From Phycomyces blakesleeanus NRRL 1555(-) (lineage: Eukaryota; Mucoromycota; Mucoromycetes; Mucorales; Phycomycetaceae), in the NCBI RefSeq assembly GCF_001638985.1, contig NW_017265148.1:1005492-1069491 (forward strand): a DNA stretch of 64,000 bases. The letters are read 5' to 3'. Numbering within the stretch: the first letter of the stretch is position 1; each line of letters opens with the position of its first letter. The notes under the pieces are model-generated. The model searched no databases and had not been told where the DNA came from. It worked only from the letters and a program-made list of their open reading frames with translations. Position numbers and translations under genes: made by a program. Below, piece after piece: positions 33,740-46,774 of this stretch.

Positions 33740-34372
33740 CTATGATAAGAGTCTAGCAGATTTCCATCTCTGTGAGAGCATGGAGTAAGCTTCCCATGAT
33801 TCTTGAAATCTAGCAAGAGAGATATTCTTGTCAGCAGCATTTCATTCAAAATTTTTCAATAGACTTCTTTTCTGGATAGCTGTCAGATCACCCCGGACTG
33901 GAATCTTGTCACCATTGCCAATGCATATGGCAAAGGCTTTTTTGATTACCCTGCAAGAAATTTCAGCTGCTGCATGATACATTTGAACAGAAGCTTGCAG
34001 GTCATCTCCAGTGCAATGGATCTGCAAAGCAGACTTTATAGCCAATGCTGTAAACAAGCATGTCCTTCTGCGAGAGTCTATCCCAGATTTCTCAATATCT
34101 TGGGTGACTTTGCTGATATCCTCTTAAACCATTTCATTTCCAAGAGCTGGTAGAAGAGTGTTAGGCTCTTGGGTAATGCTACTCTGGTTTGCTTGTGAGC
34201 TATTGATTTGAGCCCGGAGTTCAGCTACAGTAGCCTCAAGAGCTTCTATGCGAGATTTTGAGTTGAAGTTTTGGCATTGCATCTTTGTGTAAAATAAAAA
34301 AAAGATGGAAGGAAAAACAAAATTTGATTCTGACAAGAAAAAATTCTTCTTATTATTCACAGTCATAATCAT
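33740..34372 (-). pseudogene. Accessory protein relic next to CACTA-like transposase, with coiled coil
   Basis: One minus-strand frame runs from about 34372 (or the Met at ~34282, MQCQNFNSKSRIEALEATVAELRAQINSSQ) to a TAG at 33740. It is broken by TAA near 34124 and TGA at 33842. The N-terminal 35 residues form a short coiled coil. The rest (SALQIHCTGDDLQASVQMYHAAAEISCRVIKK...FQESWEAYSMLSQRWK) is helical and unknown to me. It is divergent from the transposase relic at 34504, so it may be the second gene of that element, as 45072-46160 is for the intact one. The two proteins are not obviously similar. Confidence 0.5.
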
Positions 34373-34503
34373 GCAATATATTGCATGAATTTACAATGTT
34401 CAGTATTAAATAAATAATATAAAATTAAAATATAAATTCACATTAATATAACATTATTTTTTCCTTGTAACCTTCATCTTAAACCTTTTTATTATCACTT
34501 ACA

Positions 34504-37500
34504 GTCCAGACTATTGTCTTAAAAAAACCTCGAATTAAGATAAATAACAGCAATCTGATTACCCAAACATCTGGAGAGAGCAATGACGAATTTAATGTCA
34601 ATTTTTCCAATTTCGAGTATGAAGCCAACCTGGCTAGATATAATAATATTTCTAGACCCTTCGCAACTCTTGCCAATGCCGAGGACTTGTCCAGTGATGG
34701 GCAATACGACTTAAGAGATTTTGTATTAGAAGAAAACATCTTCTCTCATGCAAGATTAATGGATGTAGACATTGATTTCAATCAAGATATATCTACAGAT
34801 ATCGAGTCTCCACTTGGTAAGAGAAAAAACAGTCCCTTAAACTAGTCTAATGAGCTTCTAAAAAATGCTAATCACATAAATATATATACAAAAGAAGTTG
34901 GTCCTGTTTACTTCTGTGTCCGCAATGTCGTTGAACATAGAGAGTCATTAAACCAACCTGAAAGTGTTGAAAGTGACTGAAGCAAGTCTCCTCGAGTTCC
35001 TTCTTACGAGCCCAGTAGTTATGCAGAGGCAACTAGTATGGAATTATTCTCTATGTTTGTTGAGAATAATATATCTCGCAATGTTTTTGACAAGTGTGTC
35101 AAGATTGTGAATAAGTACATAATGGAACGCGGTTTATGCAAGTATATATCCGTTATTAATTATTCATAACTTGTAAACTTACCAACATTATAGCTGTCAT
35201 AAATGCACTCATGTCACACTACAAGATGAACACTCATCTTAAGAGGGAGTATACTGTCCGTCCTGTGACATACAATATGTGCCAGGAAGTCTGTATCTGC
35301 TTTGACACTGTAGAAGCTGGTCAGTATGAAGATGAGGAAGTGCAGTGCCCTCACTGTAATAGCTGATGGTTCCAAGATGAGAGAGGCACTTTAATTCCTG
35401 TGCAGACCTTCCAGCTTGTGCCTCTCTCTGAACAATTACGATTTAAGCTTGGTAATGCCCAGAAACAAACCAAGATGGCATATGGCAGAAACCATCTTTC
35501 AGATAAAGTTGGTTGTACAACATCTGTTATCCTCGATGGTAATGCTGTCAAACGTTTGGTTCAGAGTGATGTTATTGATCAGAATGATATTTTGATATCA
35601 ATGTTTGTTGATCAATTCAATCTTTTTGATAATTCAAAAATGTCAGCAACTGTTGTGCATGTTATCAATCTCAGTATTTATCCAAAACTAAAGTACAATA
35701 TTAGAAGCTATACATAAATTTCTAATCAATTATACTTAGATATGAGAGAGAAAATATGATTCAGCTGGCAATCATTCCTGGGCCTAAACACCCAAAAAAA
35801 CATAGCATCTTTTCTTGAACCAATTGTAGAAGATTTGCATATGTTGCAGACTTTTGGTCTGAGAATTCAGACGATTTCTGGGCAAGTGAGTGTCAAGGTT
35901 CATCTTGTCATGGCAACTGGCAATAATCCGGCCGTGTCAGACTTGATGAACCTGACCCACTATAATTCTTTCTATGGGTGCCAAGCCTGCATTTCTAAGG
36001 GTATTCCTTGATTTCACACCATGTGTTTCGTTGGCAAGGAGGTACCTGCTTCTATGAGAGCTGTGGAGAGTCTCCATCACTTTGAAGGAAACGTAAGTAC
36101 ATGATAAATGAATAATTGAAATATTAATACCTTCTTTTTAGAGATACGGTGTCAATGGTCCCAATGTTTTTAGGAATCTCCACACATTGACAAGTCCTGC
36201 TTTTTTTGGGCTTGACGAGATGCATCTCATTGGCCATGGGATCAGTCATCAGCTATACAATGCATTGAATGGCGAATTTAATATGAGTAACAAGACTGAG
36301 AACAATAAAGTCTAACAGGCCGTTCTTGACCAGCAGCAACAACAACAGCACCAGGATGAACAGGATATCATATACACATTTGCTTTGCATGTTGGACTTG
36401 ACAAGATTGACAGCTGTATTGGCAAGTCCAGACCAGACATCTCAGCAAACTTCACTGGCATCTGGAGATTGCTGAAGGAAACAACCAGCAGACAGAAGGC
36501 AGTCAACTAGCTCGGCTTCCTTCTGTTTGTTATACCAACAGTTGTGGTCCATAAGTTTGTTCTTATCAGAATCAGACATGCTGTTTTGGACCTAGTCTTA
36601 GCATGCTCTATTGCTCAGCAATGGGAAGTGACAGAAGAAGAAATCCATGCCATGGAAAGATAAGTCAGTCAAATACATTCTAAACAATATTTTAACCATC
36701 TTTATAGAGTCATTGGTCACTGGCATTCCTTCCTTCATTGTGAAATCCAAGAAAGAAGGTTAAAACCTACTATATTTGTAATAAACCAGCACATGCTAGT
36801 TCATCTTGGTTACATGGTGAGGGAGATGGGTCTATTATAGGTGTATATCTGCCATCTAATCAAACTTACAATTGGTGCATACTGAGCTGCAATTTGGTCC
36901 TGGAAGGATACTGGGAAGAACATGAAAAATATCCTCCTTTGTAAAGCTGGGGTACAGTATTGTCTTGGTGGTTGGGCAGCTCAAATAAGATTAATTGATA
37001 GGAGGACCAGCAACTTTAAGATTGTAAGTAACAATGTTGCTGGTCCTCAGCTTTGGTCAAACCCAATCAGAAAGACTCTTGCTGTCATAGCAATTGAATG
37101 TAATATGAACTGCCACAATTTGGTGAGTTCGTTGGCCTGTCTCTGGGACCAGAACAGCACAGTAATAGAACACAAAACCATTGAGCTGGTCTGCACCACC
37201 AAGATATGGAAGGACAATGTGGTGTACAGAGTCCGGACTTCTTTTGACAGCAGGCATATTCGAGCCAATGACCTTGTTGTACTTGAACATCTGAAGGAGT
37301 AAGTAACACAAGTTATATCTTGCATTATTGTAATATTAATCATATCTCAATTATATTTTTCAAAGGTACGGATATGTTATAAAGTTCTTCTCTCATTCTG
37401 TCTTGGGAGAGACTAGACTCTTTACCATAGTTGATTGTTTGCAAGGTGTATAGATATATGACAAGTTGCTCTTCCCTGTATGGGAAAGCCAAACAATTAG

Positions 37501-37579
37501 TGAGATGAAGGTGGTTGAGATTGAGTCCATCAGGCAGATGGCTGGTCTAGTTCATAATATTAATGATATGACTATTTGA
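34504..37579 (+). pseudogene. Second CACTA-like (Transposase_21) transposase relic, multi-exon
   Basis: The first visible exon follows TTATCACTTACAG at 34503 and is open for about 113 codons to a TAG near 34842. Later pieces are TYNMCQEVCICF...CPHC (35210-35370), MIQLAIIPGPKHP (35757), NNPAVSDLMNLTHYNSFYGCQAC (near 35930), FFGLDEMHLIGHGISHQLYN (36200-36260) and a C-terminal part ending at TGA 37577-37579. Each has a counterpart in the relic at 12926-17284. GTAAGT-type donors are visible near 36090 and 37300. At least six in-frame stops and an indel near 35790 show that it is dead. Confidence 0.75.
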
Positions 37580-37582
37580 CAT

Positions 37583-40500
37583 GTTATGTTGACTTTTCAA
37601 CATCACTACCAGTAGTTTTTTTTCTTGCACTTTCCTTTAATTTATTTTACTTTCAAAGTACAAATATAATCATTCTAATTTTTAAATATAACTTGATATC
37701 AATATTAATATATCTCTTGATGATTTTGAATAAAGACATAGTCTAGTATAAAAAACTTATACATATCTATATTTAAAGTATAAGTAATCTATAGGCTGTG
37801 TTTGTTCTTTTATTGAACTTTTTGAATTGATATGCAGTCCAACATACAATTTTCACCTAAAATGACATTCAGAATTAAAAATCAAAAATATGTATTTGAA
37901 TTAAATCTCAAAAAACAAAAACAGCTCAAAGTGTGCTATATTTGGTATGGTGATAGAAGTTTAAACATAGTTGTCAGTTTTTTATTGAAAGTTGACATTT
38001 TTTGGAATTTACAGCAACATTTTTTTCTACAGTGTTATATACGTTCCAATCTTTTTACTGTTGATTTTATTTTATAAAATCTTCACAATACTGTAGAAAA
38101 AATTTATGAGTATTTGAAACAAGCTGTCTATTTTAGAAAAAAATGACAAACTTTTTAAACATCATCTAGCACTTACCAAGCTTAGAATATTTCTATTCTA
38201 TTTTAACTCTAGAGAAATATTTTGAAGATGAAAGTCTCATTATCAACCTAGGAAACCATTTTAATTGCTGAATAAAGAGAATTATTTACTTAATTAAAGA
38301 AAAATCAACTAGAGAGTCAAACAAACCCTATGAAATCTGTATCTTAAATCTGAGCTTATGACAGAAACAATTATATCTACTAATATTTTTTTAATATAAA
38401 CTTGTTTTTTTTATTTCGCAAAGTCTTTTTCTTTTTATTTCTTCTCTCTATTACTATTGTTGCTAAGTCTTTGAGGCTTTACAAAGTATCAACCGATTTA
38501 TAACTTATAGCTTTTGGACAATAACAATACTAAGCAAGAAATCTATAACAATACCCTATAACATGGAATTTTATATCAAAGTCTTAAAGAATAAGTGCAC
38601 ATATATATATTTTATATATAGAACGATATATATCTGTAGTTTTTATAATGTTAAGTGAACCCTCTTTTTATAATATCTGACTAAATCAATATCTAGTAGT
38701 TTATAAAGATATTGATCTTACAATTAAAATTAGATTTTTTCTATACTTATTATTTAATTTAAAATTATCAAAGTTTTTTTTTAAATACTTTTTCTATTAT
38801 TCATCTACTATTCTTTAGTACTCTTTATTAGATGCAATGCTAAAGATGAGAAGACTAGAGAGAAGTCTTATTCTATTACTTTTACTATTAATAAAGTCAA
38901 AAATAAAAATATTTTTGCTATAAAACATTAAGTTTGTTTGATCAATTATAAGAAAAATTAAAGTATTAAAAAAAGTATAAATGTATTTTAATTAAAACAA
39001 TTGATTGAATTAGATAAAAAACAATCTGAAATCTCACAAATTGCATTTGCTGAAGAACCTACAAGTCTGGAATTATAAATCTTGCCATTTTCAGTAGTTC
39101 CATTAGCTAACAATCTTCTCCAACATATCTATGAGTCTGGAGTTATAAATGCTGTTATTTACCACAGTGTTATCTAACAGTACAAAAGCAGAGATGCCAA
39201 AAAATATATGACCTCACATAAGATATAAAAAAGAGAGATTGTAAAAGAATTGTTGAATTGAGTAAAACTACAGTTTCATCCTCCATGAATTAAATTTCAT
39301 TTAAAAATGTTGTTTTGAAAGCTATAGAATAAATACAAATAAATATAAAGTGCTAGTCACGCTATTATGCGTGCGGGTACATGACACTTATATTTACGCT
39401 TTATTAAAATTTAATGTTTCATATTATGTCTGCGCCGATATGGTCCATTATTGTTATGTTCGTTGATTTTAATATATATTGTAAGTGTTTCAGAGTTATT
39501 TTTAGAAAATCAGGTAGTCTAATTAATTGATTTTTTCTTATTTTCCTTTTACAATAGGGGCTCACATGGTTGTGGTCGACTAGCAACAACTGTCAGTCTA
39601 AATATATTTTAGATGATGTGTAGGGTCTTGCAAAAAAGACAAAGTAAAAGAATTAATTAGTATGTGACATACAATTGATATGGGAGTGATATTAATAAAC
39701 TGTTTACTGATAAAACATAAACAAGTACACAAATCAAAGAACTGAATATGATGTGACATATAATTTTGATCTTCTCTAGTATATCAGTCAAATTATCTCA
39801 AGTCGATTAGCTTTTCAATCCAAATATAGAAGCATAAACCCAGAAAGCAGTCGATTTTTCTAAAAAGTAAAAAGTAAAGATTATTACTCGACTGTCCTAT
39901 AAAAGTTACATTTTATAAGTTGTACAGATATAAGATAGTGTGTAAAGACAGTTATATTATTAAAAGAATTGAAATAATTGAAACAAAGTCTTTTGTAGAC
40001 TGCATCTAATATTGAAAGTATCTCTAAAATAATAGCAAATCTTCTATAAGACATTTGATATTTATTTAGCAAGTCCTTTTGAGGCCAGCAAATGTTTATC
40101 ACCAAATTATATTTTTAAAACAAAGTAAAAGTTATGTTATAAAACCTACTACATAAAGTAATTTGATAGCTAAATTTGTAATTATTTACTTTTTTCTATT
40201 CTTAAATAATTTTGCTCATGTGCTAAAGAAGACCATTAGTTTTATATATTAGACACATTTCTTTTGGAAGGTCAGCCATTATATTAGTTATATGTTTGAA
40301 AGTAATTATTGAGTATAGAAATATAAAAAATGACAACAAAATTGATAAAAAATAAAAATGAAATAATAAAGAAAATAAATATAGAAATATAGATATATAC
40401 AAGATAGACTAGTATCTCTAATAGAACTGTATTGAGAAGAAATAACTATACTATGAAAAGAAAAAAACACTATTTATCTAAGTTTACTTAGATATTTTAT

Positions 40501-40690
40501 TCTTATAAAGCTTTTATATCAAAGTAAAACTATCTCAGCTTAGATCAAAGTCTATATGAAGAAAAACATTCTATATTTCAATATATTCAGTTTCTCTTTT
40601 TTTGTGTGTGACTTTATTTTGGTATTTACATAGAATATAAAGCGTAGAGAATAAAAGCATTGTAAAAAGTAAATATAAAATAATTATCAT
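37583..40690. other. No gene recognised (3.1 kb, AT-rich)
   Basis: Long AT-rich stretch with no convincing gene. A weak inverted-repeat pair (37791-37806 with 38316-38331) may mark an old 541-bp MITE, and a two-level hairpin lies at 39341-39395. The 81-codon ORF at 37832-38077 and the 73-codon ORF at 39884-40105 look random. Confidence 0.45.
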
Positions 40691-40693
40691 AGT

Positions 40694-41252
40694 TTACATA
40701 AACTTTGCCCACAAAGATATATGATAACCAGTCAAGAATAAATATTTTTTTGAATCTATAACTGGCATAGTTGTAAAAATGTTGTCAATAAGAGTATTTT
40801 GATTTGTTGTCAACTGAACAGTGACTGGAAGTGTAGTTGTCATGTTTTTGCTATCTATGAAATGAAGTAAAGTGACTTTCTTGGTTGATTCTTTTGTGAA
40901 ATTGACATTAAAATCACTAGAAATTGTTATATGCATATAAGCATGGCTAATAACAAACTCTAGTACTTCCAATCAAGGTACTTAGTTGATATAGTGGGAA
41001 TACATATATGCTGCAATACAGACTTTTGTTCAAGACAAAGAAAGCTATACTAGTTGATCTATTGTTTCCATTAAGAGACAGTCTGGAGTTGGCAGTACAT
41101 ACAGCAGTTTCATTACTTGATCCAATTCTTCTAGATAAAAATGAATTGCAAACATAACAGCAGGCACCAGAAACTTGAGTATTGGTTGAGTTGCTGTCAA
41201 TAGAAGCTATTAATGTAAATTCTGGAATATCACAGCTTTCATGGTTTGGCAA
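40694..41252 (-). pseudogene. LINE endonuclease relic
   Basis: Two overlapping minus-strand frames (41252-40947 and 40972-40694) together resemble part of a non-LTR retrotransposon endonuclease. The parts are an upstream segment with SRRIGSSNETAV, then SIYVFPLYQL, then a second frame with SSDFNVNF (compare GDFN), a TTNQNTLIDNIFTT segment (compare T-x-IDxIFTN) and YHISLWAKF (compare SDHxP). A frameshift separates the parts and no reverse transcriptase follows. The family would be different from the tRNA-linked LINEs at the right end. Confidence 0.5.
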
Positions 41253-42364
41253 TGTTCATGTTTCGTTGAAAAGAAGAATATTTGAGAACATATATAGTTG
41301 ATCTCTGGTTATTTGGCTTAAATGTGCTCTCATGCTCTGTATATTATGTGATATAAGTTGTGTATAATCACTTTCTTCTTGTTTCTGTATGTGACCAAAC
41401 AATAGTTCCAGCCATACTATTTGATGTCTGTTGATTTCAATTTGTAGCTGATTGTTTCAATTTTTGGTTATGGGCTTTGGTAAAACAAACCAGTTACTCT
41501 TGCATATCAATCTTAGGCTATCAGTGGACGTCACTATGAAAGAAATTGATGTGGCAGTCCTACTAATTTTCTGGTGATTTGGTGGCCAGCCATACTATGC
41601 TTAAGCAGGGTAGATTAGTGTTAAATGAGCTATGTTAGTTATCAAGTAATGTAGTTTTGCCATACCAACTTTGGTAAGTAGTTTTGCAACAGATCTTAGT
41701 GGCTCCCCTATCATAAAACTTACTGAAAATATAACCAATTAATGTAATTTTGTGCTAAAAAACAGCGTAGCATTTGCCAGTTTAATGTTCATATTCACCA
41801 TACTGTGGTGTAATCTTTTAATAAAAAAGAAAATTATAGTGTGGTTTTTTTATGAAAAAGTTAATAGCAATATAGTTTTTTTATTAAAAAAATAATTTAA
41901 GACAGTAGATTTTTTTTATTTAAAATAGCAGCATTGGTGGCATTGCTTATTTTCACTTTTTGTGGAAAACTATTGATAGGCTTATACTGTTTTTTATTTG
42001 GGTTTTTCTATTTTGTTTTGCGTCCAGTGAACAGGTTGCTAGATTATATGCAATATCCTTGACAATGAGGTAAGACAAAATGATATTCAGAACAATTATT
42101 CTACAAAATGGGATGGAGCAATATTGTCAGGTTAAACTATGTAATAACATTGTTTAATACTCAATACCACGAAACAATAGCAAAAATAAATTAATATAAT
42201 AATACTAATAATTTACATAACTTTAACAAACATAATATAAAAGCATGCTTCTTATAAATCAGTGTTTTTTCTATTAAATAATAATAACAATAGTTAGCAT
42301 TTGTAGCTTTAAAAAGAAACCCTTTTCAATATATTTATCTTCAGTCAATCAAAAACAGTAAACC
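41253..42364. other. No gene recognised
   Basis: AT-rich DNA. It may hold more of the decayed LINE, but I cannot follow a frame. Confidence 0.4.
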
Positions 42365-42767
42365 TGTTGTATTCAACATAATTGTAGATTTAAATTAAAA
42401 GTACAAACACTCAATAAATATGTATATTGAGTTACTGACAACTAGTAATGATACTAAAAGATATATCTTCCCTTATATAAGGAAATTACATAAAGAACAT
42501 ACTAAGACAAATACTAAGACTCTAGTCAATAACACTAAAAACATAAGAACTAAATTATAGAAGATAATGGTAGCAAAACAGACATTATATGATATCATTA
42601 TATTATTACCAAGCTAAATACAATGTCTATATAAACGTACAATATAAATAGCAATAGAACAGCATTTCCTTTTTGATTCTTTCACTTCTTCTAATAAAGC
42701 AAAGTCTCATAATACTTTCATCTGCACTTCTTTTATTTTATATCTTATTTTTCTTCCATATATAACA
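42365..42767 (+). mobile_element. Solo LTR, family B, no TSD
   Basis: The 403-bp segment begins TGTTGTATTCAACATAATT and ends TATAACA, homologous to 852-1244 and 10756-11158. The flanks AAACC and CATGT do not match, so the original duplication is lost or the LTR came from recombination between different elements. More A/T substitutions than its relatives suggest that it is the oldest of the three. Confidence 0.9.
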
Positions 42768-42871
42768 CATGTAATCAGCATGGAGAATACTGTCAACATT
42801 CTCCTCAAAGTTGTTTACAAAGTGTGCCTGATTGGCTTTCAAGGCAGATCGTCTTCTTTCACATGACTATA

Positions 42872-43159
42872 TCTATATATCTAAAATCAATCAAAATTAG
42901 CAGCATTACGTGATATACGAATTTGCCTGTAAAACATCTATTCACATCTAAAATCTAGCACTTTTACTGTAATGTGCGAGAAGTCACACAATAAGATAAT
43001 AAGATAGAATGAAATATGAAGATAAAGATAATGTTTATTTGTGATAATATTTGTGATATTTATATTAATTTATAAGATGCCGCAGTATCCTAGATTCTAG
43101 CTAAGTCCTTTTGCTGCAGTATCTTGCTGAGCAATGGTTGTCTTCTTCTTCTTGGCCTT
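42872..43159 (-). repeat. 288-bp inverted repeat, right copy
   Basis: Reverse complement of 33280-33567 with only a few differences. Its outer end (...CTTGGCCTT) stops exactly where the CACTA-type element starts at 43160. Confidence 0.85.
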
Positions 43160-43175
43160 CACTGCAAAAGGAGGG
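43160..43175 (+). repeat. Left TIR of the CACTA-type element
   Basis: CACTGCAAAAGGAGGG, an exact inverted match of 50723-50738. Confidence 0.8.
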
Positions 43176-43972
43176 CCAATTCAGTATACTAAATCTTGAT
43201 TAAATACTGTCTGAATGAATAAAATTCAGCATGAATTCGATCGGAATTTATGATGCCAATTTTCTAAAATTTGTGAGCTAAATGAATACAATTAGTATAC
43301 TGAATTTTAGGAACGCAAAAAGAAAAAGTGTGATATACTTTTATGTGATATATTTTGGTCGTGAAAATATAGACGCACTTTTATCAGACCGCAGATTTTT
43401 CATTTTATATTGGTTTTGGGGTTTTTTTTTAAATACAGCACATAACATTCAACATCTTTTTATTACTATATATGGGTTGTTAAAGAAGAGATTTGGTCAA
43501 GATTTGGTCAAGATTTAGTCAAGATTTAGAGGTTTATGGGTCATTTTAAAGGTTTTTATTGGTTTGAAAAAATTTTCTTATTGTTTCTAGCTATTTCTAT
43601 TCGTCTACATCACTAATCGTCTTCTGTTGCAATTGGGTAGAAACATCACACTTGATGCCGTCATTTATTTTAGTGGATACTATGTTATTCCTTTCGAACA
43701 TCCATTGGTCCACCCCTGGTGCAATCGACCCCTACTGTATTCCATTGCTTGCTGCGGCACGCCTTCTTGGCCTGTTTGTTTACTTTTATAAAAAATAATT
43801 ATAGGGTGGATTAGAAAGAATGTTCTAGGTATATTTATTTGAGAGCGACAGATTATTTAAAAAATATGAATGTACTTACAATAAAGTTAAACACGAGAAC
43901 AGATGGATGTCTTTAACATAAAGATAGATATATCAACGTTTTAGTTAAATGTCTCAATTATAGTAATATTGT

Positions 43973-44259
43973 CTATAAAAATAATAACTTTTGTTAATAC
44001 GATGCAAAGTAAATAAGACTATGGTTTGCTTACCAGACAGTTCCGAAAACAGAAGAGTTGCCAAACACAAAATACAATGACATTGTCTATAAAATATAAT
44101 CTTTTATTAGAATGAAATAAAGAGTATCAGACTATTTTTTGCTTACCAATTATTCAATACAATAGAAGAGGCAGCATGCAGGAAATGGAGATATTATCTA
44201 TAAAATAATTTCTTTTCATTAGAATTACATACAAAGAAGTAGAATGATTATTTACTTAC
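43973..44259 (-). other. Three tandem intron-like modules
   Basis: Minus-strand segments 44259-44198 (62 nt), 44146-44087 (60 nt) and 44033-43973 (61 nt) each start GTAAG(C/T)AAA and end TTTATAG, with a TTCTAAT/TTAAC branch-like word about 20 nt before the end. They resemble one another and are spaced 111-114 bp apart, separating 51- and 53-nt exon-like stretches. They lie inside the CACTA-type element. This may be the remains of an additional small gene built by tandem duplication. I cannot assign a product. Confidence 0.5.
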
Positions 44260-44261
44260 TT

Positions 44262-45071
44262 GTCTGTCTGTAGAGAATAAGAGTCGGTGTATAATCAAAA
44301 AAAGAGGACTGAGATAAAGACCAGTGACTATAAAGTGTATGGTATACATAAGAAAAATAATAAATACAAGTTGTATCTTGAAGGTGTACGTTAATATTTA
44401 TACAACATACCATTTTGTAAACCCTTCCAAGGTATATGTCTTTGTTAACAGGCCAGAAAAATCTAAGCAGAATAATTAATATATAAATCGTGAATAAATA
44501 TTCAAGTATATTTTTATTATCTTTTTATCATTTCTTTTGAGGCAGTTAAGAAGGACTTGGTGGTTTAAAGCATAGTGTATCATGCTAGAATAAAAACAAC
44601 AAGATGATTAGGTTTTGAAACTTTGATGTGGGTTGATGCTTACCATGTTAGACATTAAGAAAGAAGTAAAGAAGAAGAAAGAAAAAATTAAAAAAAAAAC
44701 AGGGGAAATTCAAAATTATAATTTTATGACCATTGACCCTGAGAAACTGATAGAATCAATGGAGCAAATTGAAAGTCATTCAATCCATCCCAATTGAGAC
44801 AAGACATTACGTACTAAACCATAATCTCTCACATCTTTGTAATGGATGTAAGCTATTACAAATGCCTTTCCAAGTCGGCTTATAAAGAAAAGTATAATAT
44901 AGAGATCAAAATGCTATAAAGAGCATCATCAGAAAAATAATCTTTTGGTGCCTTACTTTCCACCTTTACATATGTTTTGATTTATTTTATTATTTTAAAG
45001 AAACCCGACTCTAATTATTAAAGTATTCACATTATTTCCATTTCTTTCATTAGCCTTAAATATTTCAATTC
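44262..45071. other. Element interior, no gene called
   Basis: AT-rich DNA upstream of the companion gene, with no clear ORF. It probably holds that gene's promoter. Confidence 0.4.
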
Positions 45072-46160
45072 ATGTCTTCTAATACGCAGCAATCCAAAAA
45101 AACGAAAAAGACGACTACAACAAAGTCTGTTCAACAAACCGCTGGAACAGCAGCAAGCACAAGACAACGGGAAATTCTTCCCAGCTTGACAGTTAGCGCA
45201 GAGCTAGATGGTACTGTCCTGTCCACTTTGTCCACCATGAGCACCCAACTGAATGAATCTCATTCACTTCTGGAGAAGGTCTACCACAACATAGGAGCAA
45301 CCAATGGCCAGAATAACAATTCGAACCATAGTCCCATCGGTCAGGCTCTTACTACAGGAGAATATATAAAGTACCGCCTTCCAACAGTTTTGGTAGGATA
45401 TATACTAGTAATAGAATATTGCAAAGTTACTTACATTATATTTTGCAGAGATTGATCCGTTCTCAAACACGAGCAGTTCTGGCAACAATGCCATTGACAG
45501 TTAATGAGGGTGCCTTCTCGACATCCAACCGTCCCATTGCTGATGTAGTGCAGAGCTACACACATCAGCAAGCTGAAGTAAAGTCTGTTTCGTCTGCAGT
45601 TGTGGAAGAGAAAACCCAAAGACATATTTCGTATATGCTTCAAAGGGCAAAAGCTTTGCCAGAAAAGATAGCTTGACAAAATCGGATTTCTTGACGCCGG
45701 TCCAGAAAGAGAAACGTAAGTATAGTCAACAGTTTTTGTGTAAACCATTTTAACTTTTTTTTTCAGATTCTTGCAGACTACAAGGCAATTCACTTAGCTG
45801 ACAAGGCAAACCTTGAGTCTAAGTTTGGTGAGACTGTCGTTGACCTTCTGGACTATGACATGTTGTCTGATATTGAGTCAGATGAGGAGAAAAATAAAAC
45901 TAGATATACTCCTAGAAATAGACATCCCTTGGTAAGGCTCTCATGATAAAAGTTATTTTTTTTAATACTTCTAACTCAAAAGTATTTATATTATAATGCA
46001 GGTGGATGAATACTTTACTGTTTTGAAGAAACAGAGACTTGCTAACAAGGGACCAGACGTCATTGGCAATTCTGTCTATTCAATTATTTTGAGAAACACC
46101 GAGTTATCGAATGAGAAAAAGGCACGTGTTGCTGCTTGGATTCACACATGCCAACAATAA
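45072..46160 (+). CDS. Companion gene of the CACTA-type element, 4-5 exons
   Basis: Exon 1 (45072-45392) starts MSSNTQQSKKTKKTTTT, basic and low-complexity. Intron 45393-45448 (GTAGGA...TTGCAG) leads in phase to exon 2 (RLIRSQTRAVLATMP...). Introns 45716-45766 and 45932-46001 are also clear, and the last exons encode ILADYKAIHLADKANLESKFGE...DEYFTVLKKQRLANKGPDVIG...VAAWIHTCQQ. Exon 2 contains TGA at 45674 and 45692. A GTATAT...CCAG intron at 45631-45705, with a TTGAC branch-like site, would remove both but leaves a 10-nt exon. Function is unknown. By analogy with two-gene CACTA elements (TnpA-like) it may bind DNA or assist transposase. It is convergent with the transposase gene. Confidence 0.65.
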
Positions 46161-46774
46161 ATCGTTATTTTGTTTACAAAGTGAATATAGTACTTTAATG
46201 ATTTTTATTGATTGTGTTAAATGATGTGGGGTGAAGTGGTAAAATATAATCAGGCGGTATTGTCAAGATGAGAAGCAATTAATATATAAATAAAAGGAAA
46301 AAGAAAAAGACAAAATCAAAAATCAAAATAATAAATTATTATTTTATTTTATTTTATTTTATTTTAAAGCCAATTAATAAAAAAAATATATATACAAAGC
46401 AATTATTTAATTATATAACCCTGATTGTTTTATTCTCGGTTTTTTTATTGGAAATTATAATACCAATATTAGCAAGAATATATAATAAAGGCTAAGAAAA
46501 TGGTAAATGTCGGGTATTAAATATACAAGTTTTTTTGTCTTTTATATTATTGATAAAAGCAAGAGAAATAAATAATGGTTTTTACTATTCGTTAATAGTT
46601 AAAAAAACTGGTAATATAATTTACTATTGCTCTTTTAAATACTTAATAAAGAAGTATTGTTAAAACTAAATAAGAATACAGAGATAAATAAAGCTAAATC
46701 TTTTTACAGTCAAAAAAACTCGTATTATAATTATTTATACTGGTAACCTAAATAGTTGTTATTTTTTTTGTTTT
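46161..46774. other. Convergent 3' intergenic region
   Basis: Contains a (TTTTA)n run at about 46336-46368 and AT-rich DNA between the 3' ends of the two genes. No ORF. Confidence 0.6.

Noticed and set aside
39341..39395. Geminivirus-like or rolling-circle origin hairpin
   Set aside because: The loop lacks the conserved nonanucleotide and no Rep gene is nearby.
45631..45715. Alternative frame of companion-gene exon 2 reading SFARKDSLTKSDFLTPVQKEK
   Set aside because: It looks protein-like but does not join in phase to the clear downstream exon starting ILADYK.
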